The notes: generated by a model not told the origin, from the sequence alone. 64,000 bases of DNA from CAYMZZ01 sp044463125 (GCA_044463125.1 JBIQMS010000011.1:27873-91872), one strand, 5' to 3'; shown: positions 8,459-17,735, numbered from the stretch's first letter. Program-made: numbers and translations.

Positions 8459-9922
8459 GTGGTATTACACGAAGTATTATATAAGGTAGCAATTCGATCC
8501 ATTTCCGGCAATACCGATGTGGAGATTGTGGATGTGCAATCGGATTCGAGGCAGGTGAAACAGGGTTGCCTGTTTGTGGCGGTAAAAGGAACAGCTACGG
8601 ATGGCCATGCTTATATAGAAAAAGCGGTAAGCGCCGGCGCCAGCGCCGTGATTTGTGAAAAGATGCCCGCGCAAAAAATGGCATCGGTGGTATATGTGCA
8701 GGTAGAAAACAGTGCGATAGCAGCAGCGGTGGCCACCCATAATTTTTATGGCCGCCCCAGCGAAAAATTGAAACTGGTGGGTGTTACGGGTACGAATGGA
8801 AAAACCACCATTGCCACCCTGCTCTACAAGCTCTTTGCATCATTGGGGTACACAAGCGGATTGATCAGTACAGTGGAGAACCGGATTGCTGAAAGGGTAT
8901 TGCCGGCTACGCATACCACGCCTGATCCGGTGCAACTGAGCAAGTTGCTGCATCAAATGCTGGATGCGGGTTGCAGCCATGTGTTCATGGAAGTAAGCTC
9001 TCACGCTTTGCACCAGCAGCGGGTTGCGGCCCTGCATTTCGCCGGAGCGCTGTTCAGCAATATCACGCACGATCACCTGGATTATCACAAAACATTTGAT
9101 GAATACATCCGGGTAAAGAAGAGCTTTTTCGATGGATTGTCATCCGATGCGTTTGCTATCAGCAATGCCGATGACAAGCGAGGGATAGTGATGTTGCAGA
9201 ATACATCGGCAAAAAAGCACATGTACAGCCTGCGAACCCTGGCCGACTTCAAGGGAAAGCTGCTTGAGAATACGTTGGCGGGTTTGTTGATGCAGGTGAA
9301 TGATCAGGAAGTGCATTTTCGGCTGATTGGGGAGTTCAATGCCTACAATCTGCTAGCCGTTTACGCGGCGGCTATTTGCCTGGGCGAAGACAGGCAGGAA
9401 GTATTGCGCAATCTGAGTCAGCTAACGGGAGCGGAAGGGCGGTTCGACTATATGCTGAGTCCCATCGATCATGTGATCGCGATTGTGGACTACGCGCATA
9501 CGCCCGACGCGTTGCTGAACGTACTGGCCACCATTCAGAAGTTGCGGAAAGGTAATGAGCAGGTAATAACTGTGGTGGGTTGTGGTGGCGACCGCGATAA
9601 GACCAAAAGGCCATTGATGGCGGTAGCGGCAACCGAGCATAGCGACAAAGTGGTATTTACCAGCGATAATCCGCGTTCGGAAGACCCGGTACAGATCATA
9701 AAGGATATGGAAGCCGGCTTACCCGCAGCAGCGAGAAGAAAATACCTGAGTATCACGGATCGGCGTGAAGCCATCCGTACGGCGCTCACCCTGGCCGCCC
9801 CCAATGATATAGTGCTGATTGCAGGCAAGGGGCATGAGAAGTACCAGGAGATTAAAGGAGAAAGATTTCATTTCGACGATAAGGAAGTGGTGGGGGAATT
9901 GTTTGCGGAATTGGGACGGTAG
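8459..9922 (+). CDS. murE: UDP-N-acetylmuramoyl-tripeptide synthetase (meso-DAP type)
   Basis: MurE adds the third amino acid to UDP-MurNAc-L-Ala-D-Glu. The 487-residue product has the Mur ligase ATP loop GVTGTNGKTTIATLL (about residues 103-117), the central motif EVSSHALHQQRV, the carbamylated-lysine region around YHKTFDEYIRVKK, and a C-terminal binding domain. DNPRSEDP is the signature of the meso-diaminopimelate-adding subtype (Lys-adding enzymes differ there), so meso-DAP peptidoglycan is expected. The start is GTG at 8459, 15 bp after ftsI. A GTGAGGC heptamer array begins 5 nt after the stop codon. Confidence 0.96.
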   Translation: MVLHEVLYKVAIRSISGNTDVEIVDVQSDSRQVKQGCLFVAVKGTATDGHAYIEKAVSAGASAVICEKMPAQKMASVVYVQVENSAIAAAVATHNFYGRPSEKLKLVGVTGTNGKTTIATLLYKLFASLGYTSGLISTVENRIAERVLPATHTTPDPVQLSKLLHQMLDAGCSHVFMEVSSHALHQQRVAALHFAGALFSNITHDHLDYHKTFDEYIRVKKSFFDGLSSDAFAISNADDKRGIVMLQNTSAKKHMYSLRTLADFKGKLLENTLAGLLMQVNDQEVHFRLIGEFNAYNLLAVYAAAICLGEDRQEVLRNLSQLTGAEGRFDYMLSPIDHVIAIVDYAHTPDALLNVLATIQKLRKGNEQVITVVGCGGDRDKTKRPLMAVAATEHSDKVVFTSDNPRSEDPVQIIKDMEAGLPAAARRKYLSITDRREAIRTALTLAAPNDIVLIAGKGHEKYQEIKGERFHFDDKEVVGELFAELGR

Positions 9923-9927
9923 GGGAC

Positions 9928-10011
9928 GTGAGGCGTGAGGCGTGAGGCGTGCATCGTGAGGCGTGAGGCGTGCATCGTGAGGCGTGAATCGTGAGGCGTG
10001 AGGCGTGAGTG
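9928..10011. repeat. Twelve-unit GTGAGGC heptamer array after the murE stop
   Basis: Twelve consecutive 7-bp units with no slippage: eight GTGAGGC (or the terminal variant GTGAGTG), with two GTGCATC and one GTGAATC interspersed. It starts 5 nt after the murE stop. The unit recurs inverted at 13007-13034 and direct at 19169-19230 in the same operon. Confidence 0.9.
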
Positions 10012-10056
10012 TAGGCCTAATGGAATTTAAATGTACTGAATCATCAAGAACAAAAA

Positions 10057-10088
10057 ACGTATAACGTAAAACGTACAACGTAAAACGT
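10057..10088. repeat. ACGTAnn heptamer array just before mraY
   Basis: Four to five units of period 7 (ACGTATA, ACGTAAA, ACGTACA, ACGTAAA, ACGT). It ends 5 nt before the mraY ATG, so it would form the end of the untranslated spacer between murE and mraY. Confidence 0.85.
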
Positions 10089-10093
10089 CTTTT

Positions 10094-11371
10094 ATGCTTT
10101 ATCACCTCTTCGACTGGTTCGACCAACAGGGCATCGACTTTCCGGGAAGTGAACTTTACCGGTTCATTTCCTTCCGGGTGTTGTTGGCGGTGATGTTGTC
10201 GTTGTTTATTACCCTGATCTATGGTAAGAAATTGATCAGGATACTGCAGAATAAGCAGGTAGGTGAAACGGTGCGTGATTTGGGACTGGCTGGGGAACAG
10301 CAGAAGAAGGGAACGCCCACCATGGGAGGTATTATCATCATCCTGGGCATTATTATTCCCACATTGCTCTTTGCAAGACTGGATACTATCTATATCATCC
10401 TGATGCTGATTGCCACCATTTGGCTGGGCATCATCGGGTTTGTGGATGATTACCTGAAGCTGCGGGCCAAACGGCTGGCACAACAACAGGGTGTGAATTA
10501 CAAGAAAGGCGATAAGGATGGTTTGGCGGGTTGGTTTAAGATTTTGGGACAAGTGGGTTTGGGCATCCTGGTAGGCGCGGTATTGTATTTCCATCCCGAT
10601 GTAAAGATCTGGCGCGAATACCAGGGCACGCCGCGTGCAGGCGATACTACGGTGATCACGCGAACCATTAATGGAGAGGCTAAGCATTTTGTGGAGACCA
10701 AAGAGCCCATCACCACTATCCCATTTGTGAAGAATCATGAATTCAACTACACCAAATTATTGCCCTCGGCACTGCGCGATTATAGCTGGGTGCTCTATAT
10801 TCTGGTAGTGATCTTCATCATCACCGCCGTATCGAATGGGGCGAACATCACGGATGGACTGGATGGGTTGGCGACGGGAACATCGGCATTAATTGGGGTT
10901 TGTCTGGGCATATTTGCCTATGCGAGTGGCAGCTTCGTCTTTGCCGACTACCTCAACATCATGTATATCCCCGAGCTGGGTGAGTTATCCATATTCCTGG
11001 CCGCCATGATCGGGGCCTGCGTGGGATTTCTTTGGTATAATTCCTATCCCGCGCAGGTATTCATGGGCGATACAGGAAGCCTGACCCTGGGAGGAATCAT
11101 CGCCGCTATCGCCATCATCGTGCACAAGGAATTGCTGATACCGATTTTCTGTGGCGTGTTCCTGATCGAGAACCTGAGCGTGATGATACAGGTAACCTAT
11201 TTCAAATACACTAAAAAGAAATATGGTGTGGGCAGAAGGGTTTTTCTGATGAGTCCCCTGCACCACCATTACCAAAAGAAAGGATATCATGAAGCGAAGA
11301 TTGTAACGAGGTTCTGGATCATGACGGTGTTGTTTGTATTGTTTAGCATAGCTACGTTGAAACTGAGATAA
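10094..11371 (+). CDS. mraY: Phospho-N-acetylmuramoyl-pentapeptide-transferase
   Basis: MraY joins UDP-MurNAc-pentapeptide to undecaprenyl phosphate, making lipid I on the inner face of the membrane. The 425-residue polytopic protein has about ten membrane helices. It shows the family motifs KKGTPTMGG, the Asp-rich FVDDYLK (Mg-binding aspartates), SNGANITDGLDGLATG and MGDTGSLTLGG, and the C-terminal HHHYQKKGYHE. A roughly 50-residue insertion after KIWREYQGTP makes it longer than the E. coli enzyme (360 residues), which is usual in Bacteroidetes. murF, normally between murE and mraY in Proteobacteria, is absent here, as expected for this phylum. Two heptamer arrays fill the spacer upstream. 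Confidence 0.97.
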   Translation: MLYHLFDWFDQQGIDFPGSELYRFISFRVLLAVMLSLFITLIYGKKLIRILQNKQVGETVRDLGLAGEQQKKGTPTMGGIIIILGIIIPTLLFARLDTIYIILMLIATIWLGIIGFVDDYLKLRAKRLAQQQGVNYKKGDKDGLAGWFKILGQVGLGILVGAVLYFHPDVKIWREYQGTPRAGDTTVITRTINGEAKHFVETKEPITTIPFVKNHEFNYTKLLPSALRDYSWVLYILVVIFIITAVSNGANITDGLDGLATGTSALIGVCLGIFAYASGSFVFADYLNIMYIPELGELSIFLAAMIGACVGFLWYNSYPAQVFMGDTGSLTLGGIIAAIAIIVHKELLIPIFCGVFLIENLSVMIQVTYFKYTKKKYGVGRRVFLMSPLHHHYQKKGYHEAKIVTRFWIMTVLFVLFSIATLKLR

Positions 11372-11465
11372 CAGGCAGGAGTTGATCGAAAGAAAGTAAG
11401 GTGAAGCCCGCAATTCGACCGTTGCGGCATCCATTCACCCACATGAAGAACCACCCTTTTCCACC

Positions 11466-11524
11466 CATCCGTACAGTTTGAAAACGAAGTCGTCAAAACA
11501 TTCCGGCAGCTCGCTGTACGGATG
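11466..11524. repeat. Inverted repeat in the mraY-murD spacer
   Basis: An 11-bp perfect inverted pair (CATCCGTACAG at 11466-11476, CTGTACGGATG at 11514-11524) is separated by 37 nt. It is flanked by a direct 11-bp repeat, TGAAGAACCAC, at 11444 and 11569. The 230-bp spacer holds no gene. It may be an RNA structure or a small repeat remnant. Confidence 0.5.
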
Positions 11525-11601
11525 ATAAGGCAACTGTGGAATAAAAGATTACCAAAACGCCATGCTTGTGAAGAACCACTTTTTTGTACACGCAACGCAT
11601 T

Positions 11602-12939
11602 ATGAGCAAGAGACTGGTAATACTGGGAGGGGGAGAAAGCGGACAGGGAGCCGCTATCCTGGGGAAATCGAAAGGCTATAAGGTATTGTTGGCCGACCAA
11701 AGTTCTTTGAAGGATACCAACAGGAAACTGCTGCTGGAATGGGACATACCCTTTCTGGAAGGTGAAGCAGCATTTGCCGAAGTAATGGAGGCGGATGAGA
11801 TCGTGAAGAGTCCGGGCATTCCCGAAAAGAATGAGTGGATGAAGGCGATTCGTGCAAAAGGAATACCGGTGATTGGCGAAGTGGAACTGGCTTACCGGCA
11901 TAAGGGCGACGCAAAAATTATCGCCATCACTGGAAGCAATGGCAAAACCACCACCACCTCGCTGCTCTGGCATATCTGCAGGCAAGCAGGATTGGATGCC
12001 GCGCTGGTTGGAAATATCGGTTATTCCTTCGCGCGACAGGTGGCGGAAGATCCAAAGCCAATATATGTAGCGGAGATCAGCAGTTTCCAACTCGACGATA
12101 TCCGGGATTTCCGTCCCGATATCGCCATCCTGACCAATATCACGGAAGACCACCTGGATCGCTACGAGTATAAGTTCGAAAATTATATCCGTAGCAAATT
12201 CCGGATCACCATGAATCAAACCGCGGACGACTGCTTTATTTATAATGCAGACGATCCTGTAACCATAGATTACCTGAACAAAATTGAGATACACGCAAAA
12301 CAACTGCCATTCAGTATGAAAACAGAAACCAACGGCGCATTTATTAAAGACGGGGACATGTACGTAAGGACCGGAGAAGATTTTATCGCCATGAGCGTGT
12401 TCGACTTCACGCTCAAGGGCAAGCATAACCAGTACAATACCATGGCAGCCAGCCTGGGCGCCGCGCAAATGGAAATCCGGAAAGAAAAAATCCGCGAAGC
12501 GGTGATGGATTTTCAGGCGCTGGAGCACCGCATGGAACCTGTGGCTACCATCCGCGGAGTGGAGTTTATCAATGATAGCAAGAGTACCAATGTAAACTCA
12601 ACCTGGTATGCGCTGGAAAGTATGACCAAGCCCACGGTGCTGATACTGGGTGGTGTGGATAAGGGGAACGATTACTCGCTACTGGCTGAATTGGTGAAGG
12701 AAAAAGTGCGGGCCATTGTATGCATGGGTGTCGATAACCAGAAGATTCATGATGCGTTTGGGAATATGGTATCGAATATAGTAGATACAAAATCAGCGCT
12801 GGAAGCTGTGCAGGCGGCATTCCACTTCGCCGAAAAAGGCGATGTGGTCTTGTTAAGCCCCGGCTGCGCCAGCTTCGATTTATTTAAAAATTATGAAGAC
12901 AGAGGACAGCAGTTTAAGAAGGCGGTGAAAGAACTATGA
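11602..12939 (+). CDS. murD: UDP-N-acetylmuramoylalanine-D-glutamate ligase
   Basis: MurD adds D-glutamate to UDP-MurNAc-L-alanine in the cytosol. The product (445 residues from the ATG at 11602) starts with the nucleotide-binding LVILGGGESGQGAAILG, has the ATP loop AITGSNGKTTTTSLLWHI, the EISSFQLDDI and ITEDHLDRY motifs, and the C-terminal domain with LILGGVDKGNDYS and LLSPGCASFDLFKNYEDRG. An in-frame TTG 18 bp upstream would add six residues with no homology, so the ATG is preferred. An 8-mer array (ATTTGTGG type) begins 1 nt after the stop. Confidence 0.96.
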   Translation: MSKRLVILGGGESGQGAAILGKSKGYKVLLADQSSLKDTNRKLLLEWDIPFLEGEAAFAEVMEADEIVKSPGIPEKNEWMKAIRAKGIPVIGEVELAYRHKGDAKIIAITGSNGKTTTTSLLWHICRQAGLDAALVGNIGYSFARQVAEDPKPIYVAEISSFQLDDIRDFRPDIAILTNITEDHLDRYEYKFENYIRSKFRITMNQTADDCFIYNADDPVTIDYLNKIEIHAKQLPFSMKTETNGAFIKDGDMYVRTGEDFIAMSVFDFTLKGKHNQYNTMAASLGAAQMEIRKEKIREAVMDFQALEHRMEPVATIRGVEFINDSKSTNVNSTWYALESMTKPTVLILGGVDKGNDYSLLAELVKEKVRAIVCMGVDNQKIHDAFGNMVSNIVDTKSALEAVQAAFHFAEKGDVVLLSPGCASFDLFKNYEDRGQQFKKAVKEL

Positions 12940-12940
12940 T

Positions 12941-12972
12941 GATTTGTGGATTTGTGAATTTGTGAATTTGAT
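12941..12972. repeat. Octamer array after the murD stop
   Basis: Four 8-bp units (GATTTGTG, GATTTGTG, AATTTGTG, AATTTGAT) start one nucleotide after the murD TGA. A related 8-mer array follows another stop codon at 32731-32765. Confidence 0.75.
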
Positions 12973-13006
12973 GGGATGGTGGGATCAATGAGAGCATTAT
13001 GCTTAA

Positions 13007-13034
13007 CTCACGCCTCACGCCTCACGCCTCACGT
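13007..13034. repeat. Inverted GTGAGGC-type heptamer array
   Basis: Four units of CTCACGC/CTCACGT, the reverse complement of the GTGAGGC array at 9928-10011. The pair brackets mraY and murD in opposite orientation. Confidence 0.85.
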
Positions 13035-13036
13035 CG

Positions 13037-13069
13037 ACTTAAAACTTAAAACTTACAACTTACAACTTG
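13037..13069. repeat. ACTTnnA heptamer array running into the ftsW start
   Basis: Units ACTTAAA, ACTTAAA, ACTTACA, ACTTACA and a partial ACTTGG. The TTG proposed as the ftsW start (13067-13069) is inside the last unit. Confidence 0.8.
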
Positions 13070-14320
13070 GACCTTATTCGCGACATACGATTCCAGGAAC
13101 TGGGCGATAGCCTGAAACCCAAACAGCTTTTGAGCAAAACAAAAGGTGATAAGGTTATTTGGGCCCTGGTGGTTCTGTTGGCGCTGGTGTCGCTGCTGGC
13201 GGTGTACAGCGCAACCGGCTCGCTGGCTTATAAACATTACAAGGGCAACACGGAAGTGTATCTGTTTAAGCAGGTAGCCTTTATTATTATCGGCGTGCTG
13301 GTGGTGTATTTCGCGCACCTGGTGAACTACAAGATGTATTCGCGTATTGCCACCATTTTGTTTTTGATCTGTATTCCTTTATTGATATACACATTGTTCT
13401 TTGGCGTAAGGATGAATGAAGGGAGCCGATGGATTCGTTTGCCCCTGATCAATATGACGATGCAAACTTCCGACCTGGCCAAGCTGGCGCTCTTTATGTA
13501 CCTGGCACGCCTGCTTAGCCGCAAGCAGGATGTGATTAAGGACTTCAGGAAAGGGTTTATTCCGGTAGTAACGCCGATCGTAATTATCTGTGCGCTGATT
13601 GCGCCGGCTAACCTGTCGACAGCGCTATTGCTATTTGCCAGTTGTGTGATGTTGTTGTTTATCGGAAGGGTGAGCACCAAACACCTGCTCCTGATATTGG
13701 GAACCGCGCTGATTCCGCTTGTATTCCTGGTGCTGGCAGCGGTTACGCGCCATCATGCAGGCGATGCCGATACGGTTAGCGGTAGGTCTTCTTCAGGATT
13801 GTTTGGCAGGGTTGATACCTGGATTGGTCGCGTGGAAAGTTTTATCTATGGCAGCAAGGATGATGTGAATGATGAACTCTACCAGGTGACCCAGGCCAAG
13901 ATCGCTATCGCCAAGGGAGGCATGATGGGTGTTGGCCCCGGCAACAGCACCACGCGCGACTATTTGCCACAGGCTTATAACGACTTCATCTTTGCGATCA
14001 TTATTGAGGAATACGGCATAGCAGGTGGGGCGTTCATTGTGTTTATCTATCTGGTGTTTTTGTATCGATGCATCCGGATTTTTAAACGATGCCCTTTTGC
14101 CTTTGGTGCTTTTCTGGCATTGGGACTCAGTTTTACCCTGGCAATACAGGCCATCGCGAATATGGCGGTAACAGTGAACCTGTTTCCGGTAACTGGCGTA
14201 ACCCTGCCGCTGGTGAGCATGGGAGGCAGCAGTTTCATATTCACCTGCCTGGCCATTGGTATTGTGCTGAGTGTGGCCCGACATAGTGAGTTGAATGAAA
14301 TGAAGACGCAGGAAGCATAA
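13067..14320 (+). CDS. ftsW: Septal peptidoglycan glycosyltransferase FtsW (SEDS family)
   Basis: FtsW polymerises lipid II glycan strands at the septum together with FtsI. The roughly 417-residue protein has about ten membrane helices. It carries SEDS signatures including LLAVYSATGSLA near the first helix, a GSRWIRLP loop, the large periplasmic loop with GPGNSTTRDYLPQAYNDFIF and IIEEYGIAGG, and VTGVTLPLVSMGGSS near the C-terminus. The start is unclear: TTG at 13067 lies in a heptamer array, and a second TTG at 13130 would remove 21 residues of cytoplasmic tail without touching the conserved part. No ATG fits. Confidence 0.93.
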   Translation: MDLIRDIRFQELGDSLKPKQLLSKTKGDKVIWALVVLLALVSLLAVYSATGSLAYKHYKGNTEVYLFKQVAFIIIGVLVVYFAHLVNYKMYSRIATILFLICIPLLIYTLFFGVRMNEGSRWIRLPLINMTMQTSDLAKLALFMYLARLLSRKQDVIKDFRKGFIPVVTPIVIICALIAPANLSTALLLFASCVMLLFIGRVSTKHLLLILGTALIPLVFLVLAAVTRHHAGDADTVSGRSSSGLFGRVDTWIGRVESFIYGSKDDVNDELYQVTQAKIAIAKGGMMGVGPGNSTTRDYLPQAYNDFIFAIIIEEYGIAGGAFIVFIYLVFLYRCIRIFKRCPFAFGAFLALGLSFTLAIQAIANMAVTVNLFPVTGVTLPLVSMGGSSFIFTCLAIGIVLSVARHSELNEMKTQEA

Positions 14321-14359
14321 GGAAGAATAAAAATTAGTTGACAGAATAAAAAAGGATCC

Positions 14360-15460
14360 TTGAGTTATCGAATCATCATCGCGGGTGGAGGCACAGGCGG
14401 GCATATTTTTCCCGCCATCGCTATCGCCAACGCTTTGCGGCGAATGGATGGCCAGATTGAGATCCTGTTTGTGGGCGCGAAGGGAAAGATGGAAATGGAA
14501 AAAGTGCCACAAGCGGGATACCGGATTGAAGGCCTCGATATCGCAGGATTCAACAGAAGTTCTTTGTGGAAGAATTGGTCTTTGCCCCTGAAGCTGATCA
14601 AGAGTTTCTGGCAGGTGCGCCGCATCATCAAGGCATTTAAGCCCGATGCGGTATTAGGAGTGGGAGGTTACTCCAGCTTTCCGGTACTGCGAAGCGCACA
14701 GGCCAGCGGCATACCCAGCTTTATTCATGAGTCGAATTCCTTTGCCGGCAAATCCAATATCCTGCTGGGGAAGAAAGCTACCCGGATTTATGTGGCCAGT
14801 GAAGGGATGGAAAAGTTTTTTCCCGCGAAAAAGATCCTGCTCACAGGCAACCCCGTAAGGGAAGCCATCCGGCAGGTGAACGTGAATCCGGCAGAAGCCC
14901 GGCGCTTTTTTGGATTGGATACCGACCGGCAAACCGTGCTGGTGGTGGGAGGAAGCCTGGGAGCAAAAACGATAAACGAAGCAATCGATAAAAATCTGGA
15001 TCAGCTCCTGGGAGCGGGAATCCAGTTGATTTGGCAAACCGGTAAACCCTATGCAGAAAAAGCCCGGCAGGCAGCGGCCGGTAAATCAGGTGTTTGGGTG
15101 AATGATTTCATTACCCAGATGGAAAACGCTTATGCTGCCGCCGACATGGTAGTAGCCCGTGCCGGGGCTATGACTGTGGCGGAACTAACTGTAGTACAGA
15201 AGCCCGTTTTGTTCGTACCCTACCCCTATGCGGCAGAAGATCACCAGACTGTGAATGCGCAACAACTGGTGAAGAAAGAGGCGGCTTTGCTGATCAAAGA
15301 CAGCGAAGCCCTGGAGAAACTGGTTCCCGCCCTGCTTGGTCTGGCGCGGGACCAGCAAAGACAGGCGCAAATGAAGGAAAACCTGAAGCCGCTGGCCATC
15401 ACTGACGCCGATGAGCGCGTGGCCAGGGATATTTTGGAAATGCTGAAACAGAAACCGTGA
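14360..15460 (+). CDS. murG: UDP-GlcNAc:undecaprenyl-PP-MurNAc-pentapeptide GlcNAc transferase
   Basis: MurG converts lipid I to lipid II at the inner membrane face. The 366-residue GT-B enzyme begins with the diagnostic GGGTGGHIFPAIAIANAL (about residues 9-26). It has GVGGYSSFPVLRSAQ and HESNSFAGKSNILLGK in the acceptor domain, and GGSLGAKTINEAI, ARAGAMTVAEL and PYPYAAEDHQTVNAQ in the UDP-GlcNAc-binding domain. The start is TTG at 14360, 39 bp after ftsW. Its stop overlaps a GTG that could start murC. Confidence 0.96.
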   Translation: MSYRIIIAGGGTGGHIFPAIAIANALRRMDGQIEILFVGAKGKMEMEKVPQAGYRIEGLDIAGFNRSSLWKNWSLPLKLIKSFWQVRRIIKAFKPDAVLGVGGYSSFPVLRSAQASGIPSFIHESNSFAGKSNILLGKKATRIYVASEGMEKFFPAKKILLTGNPVREAIRQVNVNPAEARRFFGLDTDRQTVLVVGGSLGAKTINEAIDKNLDQLLGAGIQLIWQTGKPYAEKARQAAAGKSGVWVNDFITQMENAYAAADMVVARAGAMTVAELTVVQKPVLFVPYPYAAEDHQTVNAQQLVKKEAALLIKDSEALEKLVPALLGLARDQQRQAQMKENLKPLAITDADERVARDILEMLKQKP

Positions 15461-15540
15461 GAACCGAGTATTGTATACGACATCATTCGCCGGATTCCAC
15501 CCAGGGTGGTTCGCCAGGCAACGGATTGAATACTGTCCTT

Positions 15541-16923
15541 ATGAATTCTCCCTTTCGGGGGTTGAGCCGGTTTCGTGAAGTGTATTTTATCGGAATTGGC
15601 GGAATCGGAATGAGTGCGTTGGCGCGTTTCTTCCGGGAACAGGGAGTAGCGGTGAGTGGCTACGACAAAACCGAAACAGCGCTTACCCGCGAGCTTGAAA
15701 AGGAAGGGATCGCGATACACTATGAAGAAAACCTGGAACTGATTCCGAAAAACCCCGACCTGGTGATTTATACGCCAGCCATACCAAAGGATCATCAGGA
15801 ATGGCTGCATTACCAGCAAAGCGGTGCGGAGATTGTAAAGCGCAGCGATGTGCTGCAGATGATCACCCATAGTTCTTTTAATATCTGTGTAGCGGGCACG
15901 CATGGCAAAACCACGATCAGCACCATGGTGGCTCACCTGTTGCGGCATAGCGGCTTTGGATGCAACGCATTTCTGGGAGGCATCTCGGTAAACTATGGCA
16001 GCAATTTCTGGAGCCATGAGCGGAATGTTTCGGTGATAGAGGCGGATGAATACGACCGCACATTTCTGAAGCTGCAACCCGATATCGCGATTGTGTCTGC
16101 CATGGATGCCGATCATCTCGATATCTATGGTACGGCAGAAGAAGTGGAAAGCGCCTATATCGAGTTTACGCGTAAACTACGTGCAGGCGGGCGACTGATA
16201 GCGAAGCATGGTATGAAGCGCAGCAGCGAGCTGCGGTCTGAAAACTACATCTCTTATGCCTGCGGAATCAGTGAGGCAGATGTTTTTAGCGACAATATCA
16301 GGATGCAGGACGGCGCTTACAGCTTTGATTGTTGCCTGATGGGCCACCGGATACAGAACCTGCACCTCAATATGGGAGGTTTGCACAATGTGGAGAATAT
16401 GACCGCTGCCATTGCCGCCGCCTGGCTGATGGGTGTGGAGGAAGAAAAGATAAGAGAGGCCGTGGAAGCTTTCAGGGGAGTGAAGCGAAGATTCGAATAT
16501 GTGTACCGATCGGAGAAATGGGTAGTGGTGGACGATTATGCTCACCATCCCGAAGAATTGCGGGCCCTGCTTGAAGGAGCACGATCATTGTTTGCCGACA
16601 GGAAATTGCTGCTTTGCTTTCAGCCACACCTGTTTAGCCGTACCCGCGATTTTGCAGATGATTTTGCGGAGGTAATGAATAAGGTGGATGAGCTGGTACT
16701 GCTTCCTATTTATCCGGCAAGGGAGCTGCCGATGGAAGGCGTGAGCAGTGAAATGATACTGGAACGAATGCGAGAAATGCCGAAGCAGGTATTGTCGAAA
16801 CAGGAGATGTTGAATTGGGTGAAGAAGAGGAAGAACGACAGCGATAATTATTTACTGGTAATGGCAGGTGCCGGTGATATTGATAAGATGATGGATCCTG
16901 TCAAAGAAATATTAGAAAACTAA
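15541..16923 (+). CDS. murC: UDP-N-acetylmuramate-L-alanine ligase
   Basis: MurC adds the first amino acid, L-alanine, to UDP-MurNAc. The product (460 residues from the ATG at 15541) has the N-terminal Rossmann motif VYFIGIGGIGMSALARFF, the ATP loop CVAGTHGKTTISTMVAHLL, EADEYDRTF, the DADHLDIYG strand and the C-terminal FQPHLFSRTRDF. An alternative GTG at 15457 overlaps the murG stop (GTGA). However, the extra 28 residues are low in hydrophobic content and look like translated spacer, so the ATG is preferred. Enzyme identity is firm; only the start is in question. Confidence 0.94.
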   Translation: MNSPFRGLSRFREVYFIGIGGIGMSALARFFREQGVAVSGYDKTETALTRELEKEGIAIHYEENLELIPKNPDLVIYTPAIPKDHQEWLHYQQSGAEIVKRSDVLQMITHSSFNICVAGTHGKTTISTMVAHLLRHSGFGCNAFLGGISVNYGSNFWSHERNVSVIEADEYDRTFLKLQPDIAIVSAMDADHLDIYGTAEEVESAYIEFTRKLRAGGRLIAKHGMKRSSELRSENYISYACGISEADVFSDNIRMQDGAYSFDCCLMGHRIQNLHLNMGGLHNVENMTAAIAAAWLMGVEEEKIREAVEAFRGVKRRFEYVYRSEKWVVVDDYAHHPEELRALLEGARSLFADRKLLLCFQPHLFSRTRDFADDFAEVMNKVDELVLLPIYPARELPMEGVSSEMILERMREMPKQVLSKQEMLNWVKKRKNDSDNYLLVMAGAGDIDKMMDPVKEILEN

Positions 16924-16926
16924 GCG

Positions 16927-17715
16927 TTGAACACAAAAAGAACCATACGAAAAATTCTCTTTGCAGGCTTGTGGCTAACCATTGGGTCGGGCATGCTGTT
17001 GCTGCTGATGGCCGCCATCGGTAAGCAAAAGAATGAAACCTGCAAGGATGTGGAGATATCTATCACCGGAGCCGGCGCGGAAAAGCTGGTACTTCAGGAG
17101 AAAGATATTTTCAAGATGCTGAAAGCGGCCACTAAGGGGCCGGTAATAGGGCAGTCGCGGAAGCGCTTCGACCTTTGGGGAATGGAGAAATTGCTGGAGA
17201 CGAATATCTGGGTACGGGATGCGCGTGTTTATTTCGACAACAAGGATGTGTTGCATGTGAAGCTGACACAGCGGCAACCCATGGCAAGAGTATTTACTTC
17301 CGGGGGAAGGAGTTTTTACCTCGACGAATCAGGGCAGATCCTGCACCTGGTAGATCAGTTGAAGTTATCGCTCCCCGTATTTACAGGGTTTCCGGAAAGA
17401 AAGCAGCTCAGTAGTACCGATAGCCTGTTGGTGAAAGACATGATCAGCCTCGCGTCATTCCTGCAGGAGGAATCTTTTTGGGATGCGCAGATTGGACAGA
17501 TAAACCTGGTTTCATCGGGACCCAAAGACTGGGAATTTGAAATGGTGCCCCTAATCGGAAGTCATCTCATTCGCCTGGGCAATGCCGAAAGCATGGAGCA
17601 AAAGTTTAATCGCCTTTACCAGTTTTACCGGCAGGTGATACCCAAGGCGGGTTGGGAAAAATATAAAGTAGTGGATATCCGGTTTGCAGGCCAGGTAGTG
17701 GCAGAAAAAAAGTGA
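16927..17715 (+). CDS. ftsQ: Cell division protein FtsQ
   Basis: A 262-residue bitopic membrane protein starting at TTG, 3 bp after murC. It has a short cytoplasmic tail rich in Lys/Arg, one membrane helix (about residues 10-32) and a periplasmic part. That part has a POTRA-like domain (about 40-115, with TNIWVRDARVYFDNKDVLHVKLTQRQPMARV) and the following beta domain. FtsQ bridges FtsA/FtsK with FtsL-FtsB in the divisome. The strand WVRDARVYFDNKDVLHVKLTQR corresponds to the conserved '-V..V.V.R..P.A' pattern of the family. Position between murC and ftsA supports the call. Confidence 0.9.
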   Translation: MNTKRTIRKILFAGLWLTIGSGMLLLLMAAIGKQKNETCKDVEISITGAGAEKLVLQEKDIFKMLKAATKGPVIGQSRKRFDLWGMEKLLETNIWVRDARVYFDNKDVLHVKLTQRQPMARVFTSGGRSFYLDESGQILHLVDQLKLSLPVFTGFPERKQLSSTDSLLVKDMISLASFLQEESFWDAQIGQINLVSSGPKDWEFEMVPLIGSHLIRLGNAESMEQKFNRLYQFYRQVIPKAGWEKYKVVDIRFAGQVVAEKK

Positions 17716-17735
17716 ACAACTAAAAACAACATAAC

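Noticed and set aside
9928..10011. CRISPR array
   Set aside because: Units are 7 bp with no spacers between them and no cas genes are nearby; it is a simple tandem array.
9923..10093. Loss of murF as an anomaly
   Set aside because: murF is normally outside the dcw cluster in Bacteroidetes, so its absence here is expected.
11287..12528. 413-codon frame opposite murD
   Set aside because: Shadow of murD; spans the mraY-murD spacer and shows no domain.
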